DNA of 64,000 nucleotides from Phaseolus vulgaris (GCF_000499845.2 NC_023758.2:5751080-5815079); one strand, 5' to 3'; shown: positions 1 to 11,898, counted from the stretch's first letter. Numbers and translations: made by a program. Notes: generated by a model not told the origin, from the sequence alone.

Positions 1-369
1 GTATGGCCGGTCATTGCACCCTAGAATTTAGATTTAATTTTGGTTTTCTTTTCCTTGTAATGTAGCTTATCATTTACGTCCCAAACTAGCCTATAAATAG
101 GAAGGCTAACTCATTGTATTTGACAAGTTTAATTGAGTATTGTTATGCTGCCAATTTTGTGCACTAGCTTTACTTCTCCTAGAAATCTAGGCTATAAACT
201 TCAATCCTTTCACCTTTCTCCCTTGAGCTGGCCAAACCACTCAAACATCACACTCCTCATGCACCTTCAAAGCCAACACAACTCCTAGGAGGGCTTTGTT
301 TCACTCACCCATTGCTTCCGCATCATTTTTACTATTTTGATTCAAGAAGAACACATGAAAATGCCATCA
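1..369 (+). repeat. RT-A 5' LTR (3' half)
   Basis: This is the last 369 bases of the 5' LTR. A TATA box (TATAAATAG, 92-100) marks the likely element promoter. The LTR ends in CATCA two bases before the primer binding site. Bases 291-369 have no counterpart downstream because the 3' LTR is truncated. Confidence 0.88.
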
Positions 370-371
370 TT

Positions 372-384
372 TGGTATCATGAGC
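372..384 (+). other. RT-A primer binding site (initiator Met tRNA type)
   Basis: TGGTATCATGAGC closely matches the TGGTATCAGAGC consensus complementary to the 3' end of plant initiator methionine tRNA, with one extra base. It lies two bases after the LTR end, the usual position for priming minus-strand DNA synthesis. Confidence 0.8.
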
Positions 385-2231
385 TTTTGGTTCTTCAAGA
401 TGAGTAGCTTGGTCTTTTAATTTCAGTTCTTCTTTATTTCATCTTTGTCATTTCAATTCCTTACTTATCTTGCTGTTTTTATATTTTAAATTGTTCTTGG
501 TGTGCTTATGGAAGATCCAACCAAAGCACAATTGTTCAATTGATCTTGAACAAATTCTGTGCAGCTTGTGATAGGATTCCTTACACCATTGTGTGGCTGT
601 TTTTCTTTTAGGAAATTGAGTCCTTATTGCTTTCTTATAATTGCTTCATTTTATGCTTTGAGTCTTTATTTTCTGAATCTATAAATGTTGTGTCAAGTCA
701 TGTGAATCCATATTTGTCAACAATTCTTAGTAGTCCTATTATTGGCTTGATTGTTTCTTGCTTTTGGGTCTCTTTAAATTGTTTGAATCTGCTGTTCTTT
801 GATCCTTTGGTGCCTTTTTATTTTTAGTTTGAGTTCATAATTGTGTCTTAGTTCTTACACAATTTCCATTCTTACATTTCCATTGTGTTAATTTTGGTTA
901 TCTTGCTGTTTTCTTCCAGTTTTCCAGATTTCCCCTGTATCATCTCTCTGTTCTGGGCTGTTTTGTTTAAAAAAAAATTTCCACCCATAGGAAAATTCTG
1001 ATTTTCTGGAAAATGCAAGTTTAAAGTGTTATAGAAAAGACAAAAAAAGAATGAGGTCAAAAGAAGCAACAGAAAAAAAATGATAAATCTTACAAAATCA
1101 GAGTGCAAATCTTGAGCGCTCCAGCTGGCCTAACTGCACACCAAATTTGCAAAAATTATTAAAAAAAAATGGTGCATGCGTTTTAGGTGATTCCAAAGCC
1201 AAAATTTAGATAAGATCCTGAATTTTCTTGCATCCAAATTTCAGAAACAAATTTTACAATTACAGCTCAGCATAAATCGGGGAACAAACACGTTTTCTGG
1301 CCCACAACATTTTCCAGTGGTGCTGTTTTTTTATTTGGTCATCTAATCTAGTGCTTTTCTTTAGGAATTCCTTTTGTGTGCCAACTTTTATTGAGTACCT
1401 TTAATTGTTTGCTTTAATTTCTTGAATCTCTTTCTAAGTTGTCATATTATAAATCCTTTTGGTGGTACTGTTTTCTTTCAATTAAATTTGTTTCTTGCTT
1501 TTGTTTCTTGACCTCTCATTTTGGGTGCTGGAATTTAATTCTCTCTTGGTGCTTATGTGCATGGAAATTGACTTGGTTTAAGGTTAAACCCTTGTGAATA
1601 GGTGCTGGAAATTGGAGAATTAAAGCCAACTTTCTAAGGAGGAGTCAAAGCTAAGGCCGAAACAAGCTTCCTTGAAACAAACACTACAAACACCTAGAAG
1701 ATCAACAATCAAGACAACAAAGAAAGTGCACTAACCAAAAAGAGGAACAACAAAGGGGGTTTTCTTATCTCCTTTACAACTTGGTTTATTGTTAATTACC
1801 TCTTTTAAATTACGTTTTAGACGGTGAGTGTGTCTTCAAGGGCTCAAAGTGTCCAAGAAGCCTCACCTAGGGCCGAATAGCATAGTCATTTTGCTTAGTA
1901 ATTTGTTGCTTGTTTGAACTTGTATTTCTTTTGTTTTGGTAGAAACGTTTTGCATGTTTAGTATTGTTTAATTTTGTGCTATACCGACTAGTTTTGCTAC
2001 ATATCTAGCTTACATAGTTTTCTTGCTTTTTGATTTCTCAACTTCTTGTGTTCTAAGTGTTCTACTAAGAGAAAATTTTGTGTGAAGTCATTGGAGGAAA
2101 GTTTTTGGCAAGGAAAAGGCTTGGTACTTAAGTAGTCCATTGTGACTCACCTCCCTTACCTGGAAAACTACCTTCTCTAACTTTCCTAAACTTTCTCAAA
2201 GTAAAACACCTATATACCCAAAGTTTTAGCC
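385..2231 (+). other. RT-A untranslated leader, no gene
   Basis: About 1.85 kb of T-rich leader separates the primer site from gag. I see only short chance frames here, such as a 66-codon frame at 627-827 of low complexity. Such a long leader is plausible for a plant Ty3/gypsy element and would hold the packaging signal, but no defined motif is visible. Confidence 0.6.
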
Positions 2232-3455
2232 ATGTCTTCTTCTTCTCACTCTCCAAAGTCTATAGAAAGTGAAGTAAAATCTTTGAAAACTCTTTTAAAA
2301 GAAGTATCCCAAGCGGTACAATTGATATCTTTTAGACAATTGGAGAATGAGAACAAAATCAATGAGTTGGCTAAAGCTCAAGAAGAGAAGTCACAAAAAT
2401 CACAAAAATCAAAAAAAACTCATGCATCCCATTCTCAAAGTATTGAGTCTCTAGGGGAGGGAAGCCGTAGAATCAATGATTATTACCAACCACCCCCTAG
2501 AAGAACTAGGCAAAGGGAACAAGAGGTGCCAAGGGAAACAAGAGTAGACCTACCTCATTTTCATGGAAAGGAAAATGTAGAAGTATATCTAGATTGGGAG
2601 ATGAAGGTAGAGCAACTTTTTGCTTGCCATAGGGTAAGTGAGGAACGAAAAGTACCCTTAGCCACCCTTAGTTTCCAAGGGAATGCCATGTATTGGTGGA
2701 CCTCTCTCGAAAGAGATAGACGTCTTCATAGGGAACCTTCCATTACATATTGGAATGACCTTAGGGGAGCCCTAAGACGTCGACATATACCCTCTTACTA
2801 CCATAGGGAGTTGATGGACAAGCTCCAAAGACTCCAACAAAGAAATATGAGCGTAGAGGAGTATAGACAAAAGATGGAGCTCTATATGATGAGAGCCTCT
2901 ATTAGAGAGGAAGAGGAAACCACCATAGCTAGGTTCCTTAGTGGCCTATCACTTGAGATAAGAGATAGAGTAGAGCTCTTACCTTATCAAGATTTGAATG
3001 ATTTGGTTCAACTTTGCATTAAAGTTGAGCAACAAAACTTGCGCAAAACCTCAAGTCAAAAGGTGAGCCCCTATTCTAGCTTTTATCCCAAGAAAGAGTT
3101 TAGAAGGGAGGGTAGTACATCCAAGGAAAAACCAAAAGAGCCTACCAAGCCCTTCACCAAAGAAACCTCAACCCCACTTATCTGAGCTAGAGATGTCAAG
3201 TGTTTTAAGTGCTATGGTAGGGGGCATGTGCAAGCACAATGTCCAAACCAAAGGACTTTGTTTTTAAAAGGTGTAGACGAGTACACTAGTGGCGAGGATG
3301 AGCCTAGTGAGAAAGAGGAAGGGGGAGAGGATGAGAGGGTAGCTCCACTAGAGGGAGAATTGCTTATGATTAGGAGAACCCTCAACAATCACCCTAGCAC
3401 ATCCATGGAAACACAAAGGGAGAACATCTTTCATACAAGATGCAATGTTTTATAA
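2232..3455 (+). pseudogene. gag: RT-A gag, interrupted by two stop codons
   Basis: The frame starts at ATG 2232. An N-terminal Ser/Lys-rich stretch is followed by a retrotransposon gag domain (about residues 105-265, with the WTSL and YRQKMELYMM segments). A TGA at 3184-3186 stops the frame just before a CCHC zinc knuckle (C-F-K-C-Y, then H and C, about 3196-3237), which lies in the same frame. A second stop, TAA at 3453-3455, lies just upstream of the protease. Gag would form the cytoplasmic virus-like particle and bind element RNA through the knuckle. The first stop could be a CGA-to-TGA change at a methylated CpG (inference). Without read-through the product would lack nucleic-acid binding. 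Confidence 0.85.
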
Positions 3456-6400
3456 AATATATGTTCCCTCATTGTGGATAGTGGATCTAGTTGTAATTGT
3501 TGTAGTGCTAGGATGGTTGAAAAGCTTAAGCTACAAGTAGTTCCTCACCCAAAACCTTACAAACTTCAATGGCTTAATGAAAATGGGGAACTACATGTAG
3601 ACAAGCAAGTGGAAATCAAGTTTTCCATAGGGAACTACAAAGACAAAGTTTTATGTGATGTAGTGCCTATGGAAGCTTGCCATATCTTATTAGGGAGGCC
3701 ATGGCAATTTGATAAGAAAACCTTGCATGATGGTCTCACTAACGAGATTTCCTTCACCCATAAATATAAGAAGTTTGTACTTAGTCCTTTACCACATTCT
3801 CAAGTGGTGAAAGACCAAATACAAATGAAACAAAAGAGGGATGAGGAAAACAAAAAAAAAAAGAGCTAGAAAAAGAGAAAATCCTTAGGGATAGAAAGGC
3901 GTGGGAGAAGAGTGTTCCTTCCCACAAGGTTGGTCAACAAGAAAAACCTCTCGAAAATGTTTTTGAAAACTTGCTTCTTGTTGAACAACCAAGCCTTATC
4001 TTTTGTAAAGGAGCACTTACATGCACTGCCACAAGTAGTGAACTCATGGTTTTACCTCCTCAAGTAGAAAACCTTTTGAGTGAATTTGAAGATCTATTCT
4101 CCCAAGAAGGACCCATTGGGCTTCCTCCTCTTAGGGGGATAGAACATCAAATTGACTTTATACCGGGGGCAAGCCTACCAAATAGGCCTGCTTATAGAAC
4201 CAACCCCGAAGAAACAAAGGAGATAGAATCACAAGTTCAAGACTTGTTGGAGAAGGGTTGGGTTCAAAAGAGCCTAAGCCCTTGTGCTGTACCTGTCTTG
4301 TTGGTGCCAAAAAAAGATGGAAAATGGCGTATGTGTTGTGATTGTAGAGCAATCAACAACATCACCATCAAGTATAGGCATCCAATCCCGAGGCTTGATG
4401 ATATGCTTGATGAATTGCATGGGTCAACTCTATTCTCCAAGATTGACCTTAAAAGTGGATATCACCAAAATTCGAATCAAGGAGGGTGATGAGTGGAAAA
4501 CCGCTTTTAAGACCAAATTTGGATTATACGAGTGGTTGGTGATGCCCTTTGGGCTTACTAATGCTCCAAGAACATTCATGAGGCTTATGAATCACACCTT
4601 GAGAGATTGTATAGGTAAATATGTAGTAGTTTACTTTGATGATATCTTAGTCTATAGTAAAAGCCTAGAAGACCATCTAAGTCACCTTAGGGAAGTTCTT
4701 CTAGTTCTTAGGAAAAATAGTCTTTTTGCCAATAGGGATAAGTGTACCTTTTGTGTAGATAGTGTAGTTTTCTTAGGTTTCATAGTTAACAAAAAGGGGG
4801 TGCATGTAGATCCCGAGAAAATCAAAGCCATCCGCGAGTGGCCAACTCCACAAAATGTAAGTGATGTAAGAAGTTTTCATGGGTTAGCTAGCTTCTATAG
4901 AAGGTTTGTACCTAATTTTTCTAGCCTAGCTTCTCCTTTGAATGAACTTGTGAAAAAAGATGTTGCATTTTGTTGGAATGAAAAGCATGAGCAAGCCTTT
5001 CAAAGGCTCAAAGCTCAACTCACCAATGCACCCATTCTATCTCTTCCAAATTTTTCCAAAACTTTTAAGATAGAGTGTGATGCATCGGGGGTAGGCATAG
5101 GTGCGGTTTTGTTGCAAGATGGACACCCCATTGCTTATTTTAGTGAAAAACTCCATGGTGCCACCCTCAACTACCCCACCTATGACAAAGAGCTCTATGC
5201 TCTTGTGCGAGCCCTAAAGACTTGGGAACACTACCTTGTGTCCAAAGAATTTGTTATCCATAGTGATCACGAGTCTTTAAAATATTTAAAGGGCCAACAC
5301 AAGCTCAACAAGAGACATGCTAAATGGATGGAATTTCTTGAACAATTTCCTTATGTAATCAAATACAAGAAAGGGAGCACCAATATAGTGGCCGATGCTC
5401 TTTCAAGACGGCACACACTCTTTTCAAAACTAGGTGCCCAAATTCTTGGATTTGACCACATAAGAGAGCTTTACCAAGAAGACCAAGAACTCTCATCCAT
5501 CTATGCTCAATGTCTACATAGAGCACAAGGAGGTTACTATGTGTCCGAGGGATATCTTTTTAAAGAAGGAAAACTTTGCATTCCCCAAGGAACACATAGA
5601 AAACTCCTTGTTAAAGAATCACATGAAGGGGGACTCATGGGCCATTTTGGAGTTGATAAGACTCTAGATCTTTTAAAAGCAAAATTTTGTTGGCCACACA
5701 TGAGGAAAGATGTCCAACGACATTGTTCTAAATGTATCTCATGTTTAAAAGCAAAGTCTAGAACAATGTCGCATGGACTCTACACCCCTTTGCCGATTGC
5801 AAATGCTCCTTGGGAAGACATTAGCATGGATTTCATTTTAGGACTTCCTAGGACTGCAAGAGGCCATGACTCTATCTTTGTGGTAGTTGACCGTTTTAGC
5901 AAAATGTCCCACTTTATTCCATGCCACAAAGTGGATGATGCTCAAAATATTTCTAAACTCTTCTTTAGAGAAGTGGTGAGACTCCATGGTATCCCTAGAA
6001 GTATAGTGTCCGATAGAGATCCCAAGTTTATAAGCCACTTTTGGAAAACTCTTTGGGGTAAACTTGGAACAAGACTACAATTTTCAACTTCTTGTCATCC
6101 TCAAACGGATGGTCAAACCGAAGTAGTCAATAGATCTCTTGGAACTATGCTTAGGGCTATCATGAAGGGAAGCCACAAATCTTGGGATGAGTACCTTCCC
6201 CACATTGAATTTGCTTACAATAGAGTAGTTCACAAGACTACTAATGCTTCTCCTTTTGAGGTCGTATATGGTTTTAATCCTCTCACGCCTATGGATTTAA
6301 TACCCCTTCCTAATCCACAAGATTTTGTGCATAAGGAAGGAGTAATCAAAGCTGATTTTGTCAAGAAAATGCATGAGAAGATTAAAATCCAAATACAACA

Positions 6401-6697
6401 ACAAAATGAGAAGTACACAAAATACAACAACAAAGGGAAGAGAGAAATAATTTTTGAGGAAGGAGACTTAGTTTGGCTTCATCTTCGAAAAGATAGATTT
6501 CCAAATCAAAGGAAGTCCAAACTAAGTCCCCGAGGTGATGGACCTTTCCAAGTTCTCAAGCGAGTCAACAACAATGCATATAAGTTGGACCTACCTCTTG
6601 AATATGGAATACATGACACTTTTAATGTAATTGATCTTTCTCCATTTGTAGGTACCAATGACGATGACGAGCTGGATTTGAGGACAAATCCTTTCCA

Positions 6698-6709
6698 AGG
6701 GGGAGGGGA
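6698..6709 (+). other. RT-A polypurine tract
   Basis: AAGGGGGAGGGGA directly precedes the TGATG start of the 3' LTR. It is the expected primer for plus-strand DNA synthesis and lies inside the pol reading frame, encoding part of the Gly-rich segment. Confidence 0.75.
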
Positions 6710-7357
6710 TGATGGAGGAGGGCCAAGCACACCTAACCAAGCAAGCCAAGGAGAGCGTCTAGACCAAGACCAAGACCAAGGTGAGCGTCTAGGACGTAAA
6801 GGTGAGCGTCTAGGACGTGAAGGTGAGCGTCTAGGACGTGAAGGTGAGCGTCTAGGACGTGAAGGAGGGAGGCTACCCTTGGAGCTAGACCGTCTAGGTC
6901 CCCTTACAAGATCAATGGCCAAACATATTCAAACACAAGCAAATGAGGCCACGGATGGAAGAGAGAAGGCTTTGTATATGTTTGCATAAAGGCCCATTGG
7001 GGGTACTTAGTAGATAGGATAGTGTAGGAAGCATTTTGGATGGAAACCTTCTAGAAACTAGGGTTGTGTATGGCCGGTCATTGCACCCTAGAATTTAGAT
7101 TTAATTTTGGTTTTCTTTTCCTTGTAATGTAGCTTATCATTTACGTCCCAAACTAGCCTATAAATAGGAAGGCTAACTCATTGTATTTGACAAGTTTAAT
7201 TGAGTATTGTTATGCTGCCAATTTTGTGCACTAGCTTTACTTCTCCTAGAAATCTAGGCTATAAACTTCAATCCTTTCACCTTTCTCCCTTGAGCTGGCC
7301 GAACCACTCAAACATCACACTCCTCATGCACCTTCAAAGCCAACACAACTCCTAGGA
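6710..7357 (+). repeat. RT-A 3' LTR, truncated (648 of about 727 bp)
   Basis: Begins TGATG and matches the 5' LTR from 7068 onward. It ends abruptly at 7357, where the 5' copy continues to 369, so the final 79 bases are missing and RT-B sequence follows. The first 280 bases are translated as the end of pol. Confidence 0.85.
6780..6863 (+). repeat. Four 21-bp tandem repeats in the RT-A LTR, coding for GERLGRE/K
   Basis: Four head-to-tail 21-bp units start at 6780, 6801, 6822 and 6843. They are almost identical and encode the heptapeptide GERLGR(E/K) in the pol frame. A degenerate related segment ([10 protein letters not shown]) precedes them. Because the unit is a multiple of three, copy number can change without shifting the frame. 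Confidence 0.9.
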
Positions 7358-7640
7358 AAGGCATTGGGAAAGTCCTGGGGGGAGACGGCGGCGGTGCCAC
7401 CCTTTCCTCCGCCGCACGTTCCTTCTGCGCTTGCAGCGCCTTACGCAACTCTTCATTAACTTTGTTTAACTCCTCGTTTCTGCTCTATGATGCAGCCAAA
7501 TCCACTTGCATCCTTTCTTGTTCCATTCTCGACGCTGCCACATTGTCTTGCAGTGTTCGCATCATTTCCAAGACCTGCGCCATTGTCACAACTCCTTCTT
7601 TAGCTGATGGCGCGGGTGAAGTTTGCCTTGTCCTTCTCAT
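7358..7640 (-). pseudogene. RT-B gag N-terminal fragment
   Basis: The first ATG of the frame is at 7638-7640. The N-terminus is basic and followed by a helical segment with TMAQVLEMMRTL, closely resembling the RT-G gag N-terminus. An in-frame TAG interrupts it at about 7485, and the reading continues in similarity to about FPMPF at the junction at 7358. No catalytic domain is present. It is a relic of structural gag with no expected function. Confidence 0.75.
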
Positions 7641-7711
7641 TTTCTCAGCAAAGAACCCCAAGAACAAACGAAATCTGACAGCAAAGTGTGGATGGGATCA
7701 CAAATTCACAC

Positions 7712-7730
7712 GGCCCCACGGTGGGCGCCA
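7712..7730 (-). other. RT-B primer-binding region
   Basis: On the minus strand this reads TGGCGCCCACCGTGGGGCC, identical over 19 bases to the same site in RT-D (24507-24525), and lies two bases from the LTR end. It contains the dyad CCCAC-C-GTGGG. The tRNA used is not assigned here. Confidence 0.75.
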
Positions 7731-7732
7731 AA

Positions 7733-8750
7733 TGATCTTGCAGGGGATTCAAACGTCGAAGGATTCGCCTCGTCAAACTCTATCTTCCACCTCCGAAACT
7801 GTGACAAGTGCAAGAACGCTCCAAGAACTCCACAAGAACTCCAAGAAAACCTGCGAAACACACCAAACGGCGCCTCTAGCGGCCGGTGGCACTCCGACGC
7901 TCAAATCAGCCTTACAAAACCACCAAAGAACTAAGAATTGACTCTCTGTGAGACTCGTGTGCACTCTGTGATTCTCTCTCTTTTCTCTGTGTGTGTGTAA
8001 ACTGGAAACTTGCAAGAATGAATCTTACCTCATTTTGCATGAGCGCGGAATGCCCTTTATATACTCTGACCGAACCTCTCTCCAGATGATGACACGTGGA
8101 GACATGTGACTCACATCTCACCTTACACGTGGCACCATCTGAGGGTCAAAGCGCACCTCTGTTGCGCGCCTAAGTTATCCGTGCATGAAGTAACTTAGCG
8201 CGTTTCTTCAACTAGGTGGCTCGTGCAACCTCAGTGTGAATACCAAGTGTGGCTTGGCTAAGCGCACGCACCAGGCATTACTTACTGTGTGAACGATCAC
8301 CTCTGCTTTGCACCATGCACGTTATGGGTTAAGAGAGCACCAATCACCGACTGGCTTACTAGCTCTCTTAGGCCACTCTCGTGCACGACACTACAAAGCA
8401 CATAACTTCTCCTTTCTCTGATACTCTGTCACGCAAGGCTCGTATGCAACGCTCTCGCTGGGAATCACCCTTCATTTCCAGCTTAACTGCGTGTAACACG
8501 AAAACCCGATGATCATCGCTCACACCAGATGACTGATCGGTGCACCATAGCGCCACGCATTCTGCTTCCAGGCGCTTATCTAGGCGCTGACTGCACATCC
8601 TCTCTGACCACCGCCCCCTGATCACCGATCACCACCCTGGGTGACTTACTCAATGACTCATCTGTTTCCCTGGCCCACGTGTTCCACTAAGAACGGTCCA
8701 CGTGGCTATCTGTTGCTGATGTCACTGACTGTCGATGACCGACCGGATCA
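7733..8750 (-). repeat. RT-B LTR, 1018 bp
   Basis: Minus-strand ends are TGATC and GATCA, a perfect 5-bp inverted repeat. A TATA box on the minus strand (TATATAAAG, about 8053-8061) supports promoter activity in that direction. Sharp loss of GC content after 8750 supports the outer boundary. No second LTR is present. Confidence 0.72.
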
Positions 8751-9622
8751 TTTACCAATTATAAAATTTAATTTAAATATCAATAATTTTTTAATCTTTA
8801 AAATAATATTTAATTTGATAAAAAAATTAATTATTTTTATCTCTAAAATTTATTTTTATTTAATAATTTTTTTACAGTAACTAATTATAATTTTAAAAGT
8901 CGTATTTAAGATATTAAAGATGGGTTATGATTTGTTAATAATTTTAAAAATCATGCTAGTTATAAGAGTAAATTAAAATTTAAAATACAAACTATAAATT
9001 TATTTAGATATAAATCATTAATTTCATTAAATTACTACATTTGATTCGTTCATTTTCTAAAATAAATCTCTTTACAATATCTGAAATGACTGAAGAAATT
9101 CAAGAACAAAAATGTATGATTAGGTGAACAACAGTATGAAAGAGAACGGTGATTAGAACCTCGAATGTCCATGTAACCTTCATTTTCAAGTAATGACTTA
9201 ATCTGCACGAAATTCTTCATCATGAGAATATTCGAATATTATAAAAGTATAAGGATTAAAGTTTTTACATGTAATTAATTGTGAATTTAATTTAAATTAT
9301 ATATAATATTAATTACTGTTAATGATGGAAAGATTTAAAGGAAAATTGTAAATACAATAAAGTTAGATATTTGAGATTTGGTTTTGAGTTGAAGGGCATC
9401 TTGAGTGAAGAGGAGTATTAAAGTAGAGAGATACAATAGGAGTGTGTACTTATAAGAAACGGGGGCCAAAAGAAATGAAAAGGGGAATAAAGTTTTCTTC
9501 TTCTTCTTTTTTTAACGAGGAAAAAATACTCGTTTTTAAAAGATTTTATTTTTTCACTTTTCTTTTCATCCATAAAAAAAGGTAGAGAAATTCGATTGAG
9601 AGAAAAATAATCTATCTCAGTG

Positions 9623-9687
<65 letters not shown>

Positions 9688-10995
9688 TGTCTCATATACC
9701 AAGAAGACATTAGATGAATCAAAATTCATAGTTATATTTAATACTTACTTTCATATCAAACTTCTTACAATAAAATTAATTGTAGGATCCAAAATAATTC
9801 AGTGATGATAGATGTCATCTATTCATATTGGAATTAACAAACTGAGAAATAATATCTCTAGATGTAACAAAATAACAAGTGAGATAGTTTAATTTTCTCA
9901 TTAGTGTGATGTATTTCTTAAGATCAGAAAGTGACTTCCTTAACAATGTAGAAGTTTGAAATTGAGATTCATGGTTGAGTCATTAGTTTGAAATTTTTTA
10001 GTAAAATTGTTTCTAAAATATCTAATGTATATTTCTTTTGAGAAATGATTATTCAATTGTTGGATAATCTCTAAGAAATATGAGTTTGTTAAGATTTTTT
10101 TGTTTGAAAATAACAACACGTGTTATTTATCAAAAAAAAATATCATATTGATCACTATATATAAAAACAATGTCATCAACATATATTATAAAATAAATGT
10201 ATCCAATCATTACGTGACCATAAAACTCTTATACCAAATTGTTGGACAACTTCACTAAATCTATTATACCATATTCTATATTCTAGGAGATTGTTTAAAA
10301 TTATATAAACATTTGTGAAGACCAACTGAGAGTAGCTATTATATATTATTATGGGGATTACATTAGATGTGGACATGAACACTTGAACCATGCTAATTGG
10401 CCAAATAAAAAATAAAATAAAACAGTTCACATAACAAATTATATGGTTTAACGAAAAGGTTAATTGTGATAAGTAGAACACGTTTGTTTAAAAATGAATA
10501 AAATTATAATATAAAAATGTTTGATAAAATATCATATTGTTCTTATTTATTTATTTTAAAATTTGTATAATAGTAAAGTTAAGATGTTTGGTTTTAAAAG
10601 CTGCGGAAGAGTGAAGATTGGGATTAGCGTGAGAGAATAAAGTAGAGGCTTCAGTTGATGCAACCCAATTCACAAATTTCATAAATATTGAACCAAAAAA
10701 TAACAAATATTGGGACTGTATTCAGAGACCCAAACAAAACCTCCACCCTAATTGCTTTTTGCAACTTTGTTTTGGTTTTCTTAATTTTTTCTGGTTTAGA
10801 TTTTATGACTCCGACTTGATGGAGTTGAGGTATCAATCCATTTTTTACACTGTGCCACTGTCCTTCCCTTGTTGGCTTATTATTTTCATTCTTTTAATAA
10901 CAGTTTCCGCCACTGTCACACGCATCTCAGAATCAGATAACTACAAAGCACAATTTACACAAAAAGAACAGTGAAATCCACGTCAGCATAACGCA
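8751..10995. other. AT-rich intergenic DNA, no gene seen
   Basis: Apart from the microsatellite at 9625-9683 I find no conserved protein similarity or RNA gene. Frames such as 9418-9729 are chance readings across the AT repeat. The segment nearest 10995 probably holds the 3' UTR of the ERF2-like gene. Confidence 0.6.
9625..9683. repeat. (AT)n microsatellite, about 29 units
   Basis: An uninterrupted alternating AT run of about 59 bases. Such repeats are length-polymorphic and can extrude cruciforms. Confidence 0.97.
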
Positions 10996-11808
10996 TTAGT
11001 TAACCAACAACTGTTCCGCACGTGTGCACTGAGACACTTGACTTCCCACTTGCCCCGTTCTCAATCCACTTGGAGCCGTCACCGTCGACCCCACCACTTT
11101 TTTCCGCCGCTTCGCCGACGATCCACTCTCCGACGAGGACGAAGGCTCCGGCGACGCTCGCTTCGACGTCACCCGAACCGGTTCGGGCTCGCCCGAATTA
11201 ATCCGAAGCGGGAAATTCAACAAAGCCCGCGAGCCGCGCATTCGATACGCGGCTCTATCGTATGCCAGGGCGGCGTCCTCAGCCGTCTCGAACGTTCCGA
11301 GCCAGACCCGAGCCCCGTTTTTAGCCGGGTCGCGGATCTCCGCCGCGAATTTTCCCCACGGCCGTTGCCTCACGCCGCGGTAGTGCTTCCCCTTGGCCGG
11401 AACAACCGCCGGTGCATCCTTCTGAACCACCGAAGCGGTGAAAACAGGTTCCGGTGCCGGAAATAAATCCGGTTCGGGTTTCACGGTAACTTCCGGGATG
11501 AAACCCGAGGAAAAGGTGTTCGGTGAGGCTGCGTTGAGAGATGGGACCCAGCCTACGTTGATGGCATCGCGAAGAACACCGCAGAGCACCATGTCCTCTG
11601 AATCATCTTCCTTAAGAGGAAGCTCTCCCCAATCGTCACTCAAACACGGGTACAACCTACTGAAACTGGTGCTCCGAGAGTAAAGGGGAGTGTTACCGGA
11701 GTTAACAATCGGGGCTCCGAATTTGAGATCCTCGAAGTCCCCGAGTAAGTGGCGGCGAATGGAATCCAAAAGAGCCAAATCGGAGTCGTAGGTAGTTTCT
11801 TCGTACAT
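10996..11808 (-). CDS. ERF2-like: AP2/ERF transcription factor, group IX, ERF2-like
   Basis: A single-exon 270-residue protein starting [10 protein letters not shown]. Residues 142-200 form one AP2/ERF domain ([38 protein letters not shown]) with the Ala and Asp positions typical of ERF rather than DREB proteins. The N-terminus has a short acidic segment ([14 protein letters not shown]) like the activation region of AtERF1/AtERF2. A basic KRRKK stretch follows the domain and may be a nuclear signal. Group IX factors bind GCC boxes and activate ethylene- and jasmonate-induced defence genes in the nucleus. The ATG is the first in the frame and sits about 90 bp below a TATA box. The lack of introns fits the family. 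Subgroup assignment to ERF2 is by overall resemblance. Confidence 0.93.
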   Translation of the reverse strand: MYEETTYDSDLALLDSIRRHLLGDFEDLKFGAPIVNSGNTPLYSRSTSFSRLYPCLSDDWGELPLKEDDSEDMVLCGVLRDAINVGWVPSLNAASPNTFSSGFIPEVTVKPEPDLFPAPEPVFTASVVQKDAPAVVPAKGKHYRGVRQRPWGKFAAEIRDPAKNGARVWLGTFETAEDAALAYDRAAYRMRGSRALLNFPLRINSGEPEPVRVTSKRASPEPSSSSESGSSAKRRKKVVGSTVTAPSGLRTGQVGSQVSQCTRAEQLLVN

Positions 11809-11898
11809 TTTGTAACCCTGATATTTGTGTTTGTGTTGAGAGAAGGATTTGGGTGTGAAATGAATGTTGGAAGTTGGAAGGGGAAAGTGGACGAGGGT

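Larger units (their letters stand above)
3456..6989 (+). pseudogene. pol: RT-A pol: protease, RT, RNase H, integrase and LTR-encoded tail, frameshifted
   Basis: The protease has the active-site run IVDSGSS at about 3465-3485. The frame is lost near a run of A residues (about 3850-3860) and resumes one register over. RT begins around 4140 and is broken again by one extra A in 4467-4470, within the segment usually read KSGYHQ. Beyond that the frame is open to 6989. It contains the RT catalytic box YFDD (about 4633), RNase H with ECDASG (about 5075), the integrase HHCC zinc region (about 5620-5745), and the DDE core with D in MDFILG, D in VSDRDP and E in GQTEVVN. A C-terminal DNA-binding-like region follows. 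The last 93 codons lie inside the 3' LTR and include four 7-residue repeats. The two frameshifts inactivate the copy. Confidence 0.88.
1..7357 (+). mobile_element. RT-A: Ty3/gypsy chromovirus LTR retrotransposon, truncated at both window edge and 3' LTR
   Basis: Bases 1-290 recur at 7068-7357 with a single mismatch seen by eye, which defines an LTR pair. The LTR starts at TGATG (6710) after a purine tract and ends at CATCA (369), giving a perfect 5-bp terminal inverted repeat and an inferred LTR length of 727 bp. The 5' LTR therefore begins about 357 bp before the window. Internal order is primer site, 1.8-kb leader, gag, protease, reverse transcriptase, RNase H, integrase, which is the Ty3/gypsy order. 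RT and integrase residues resemble plant chromoviruses, most like the CRM clade (inference). The 3' LTR stops at 7357, where it abuts RT-B. The reading frame has two stops and two frameshifts, so the copy is not autonomous. Confidence 0.92.
7358..8750 (-). mobile_element. RT-B: 5' fragment of a Tat-type Ty3/gypsy retrotransposon
   Basis: Read on the minus strand this is a complete LTR (8750 to 7733), a primer site, a short leader and about 95 codons of gag, cut off at 7358. The gag start resembles that of RT-G (TMAQ, then MMRTL versus IMRSL; FPMPF at the end). The rest of the element is gone and the break coincides with the truncated end of the RT-A LTR, so one deletion probably removed both ends. 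Base composition is clearly more GC-rich than the flanking DNA from 8751 on. Confidence 0.8.

Noticed and set aside
6506..6922. 138-codon Arg/Pro/Ser-rich frame on the minus strand
   Set aside because: It is the complement of the RT-A pol tail; its SPSRPRR repeats come from the 21-bp tandem repeat.
11038..11683. Plus-strand frames of 142 and 81 codons over the ERF2-like gene
   Set aside because: Antisense shadows of a GC-rich coding exon; basic low-complexity translation with no similarity.
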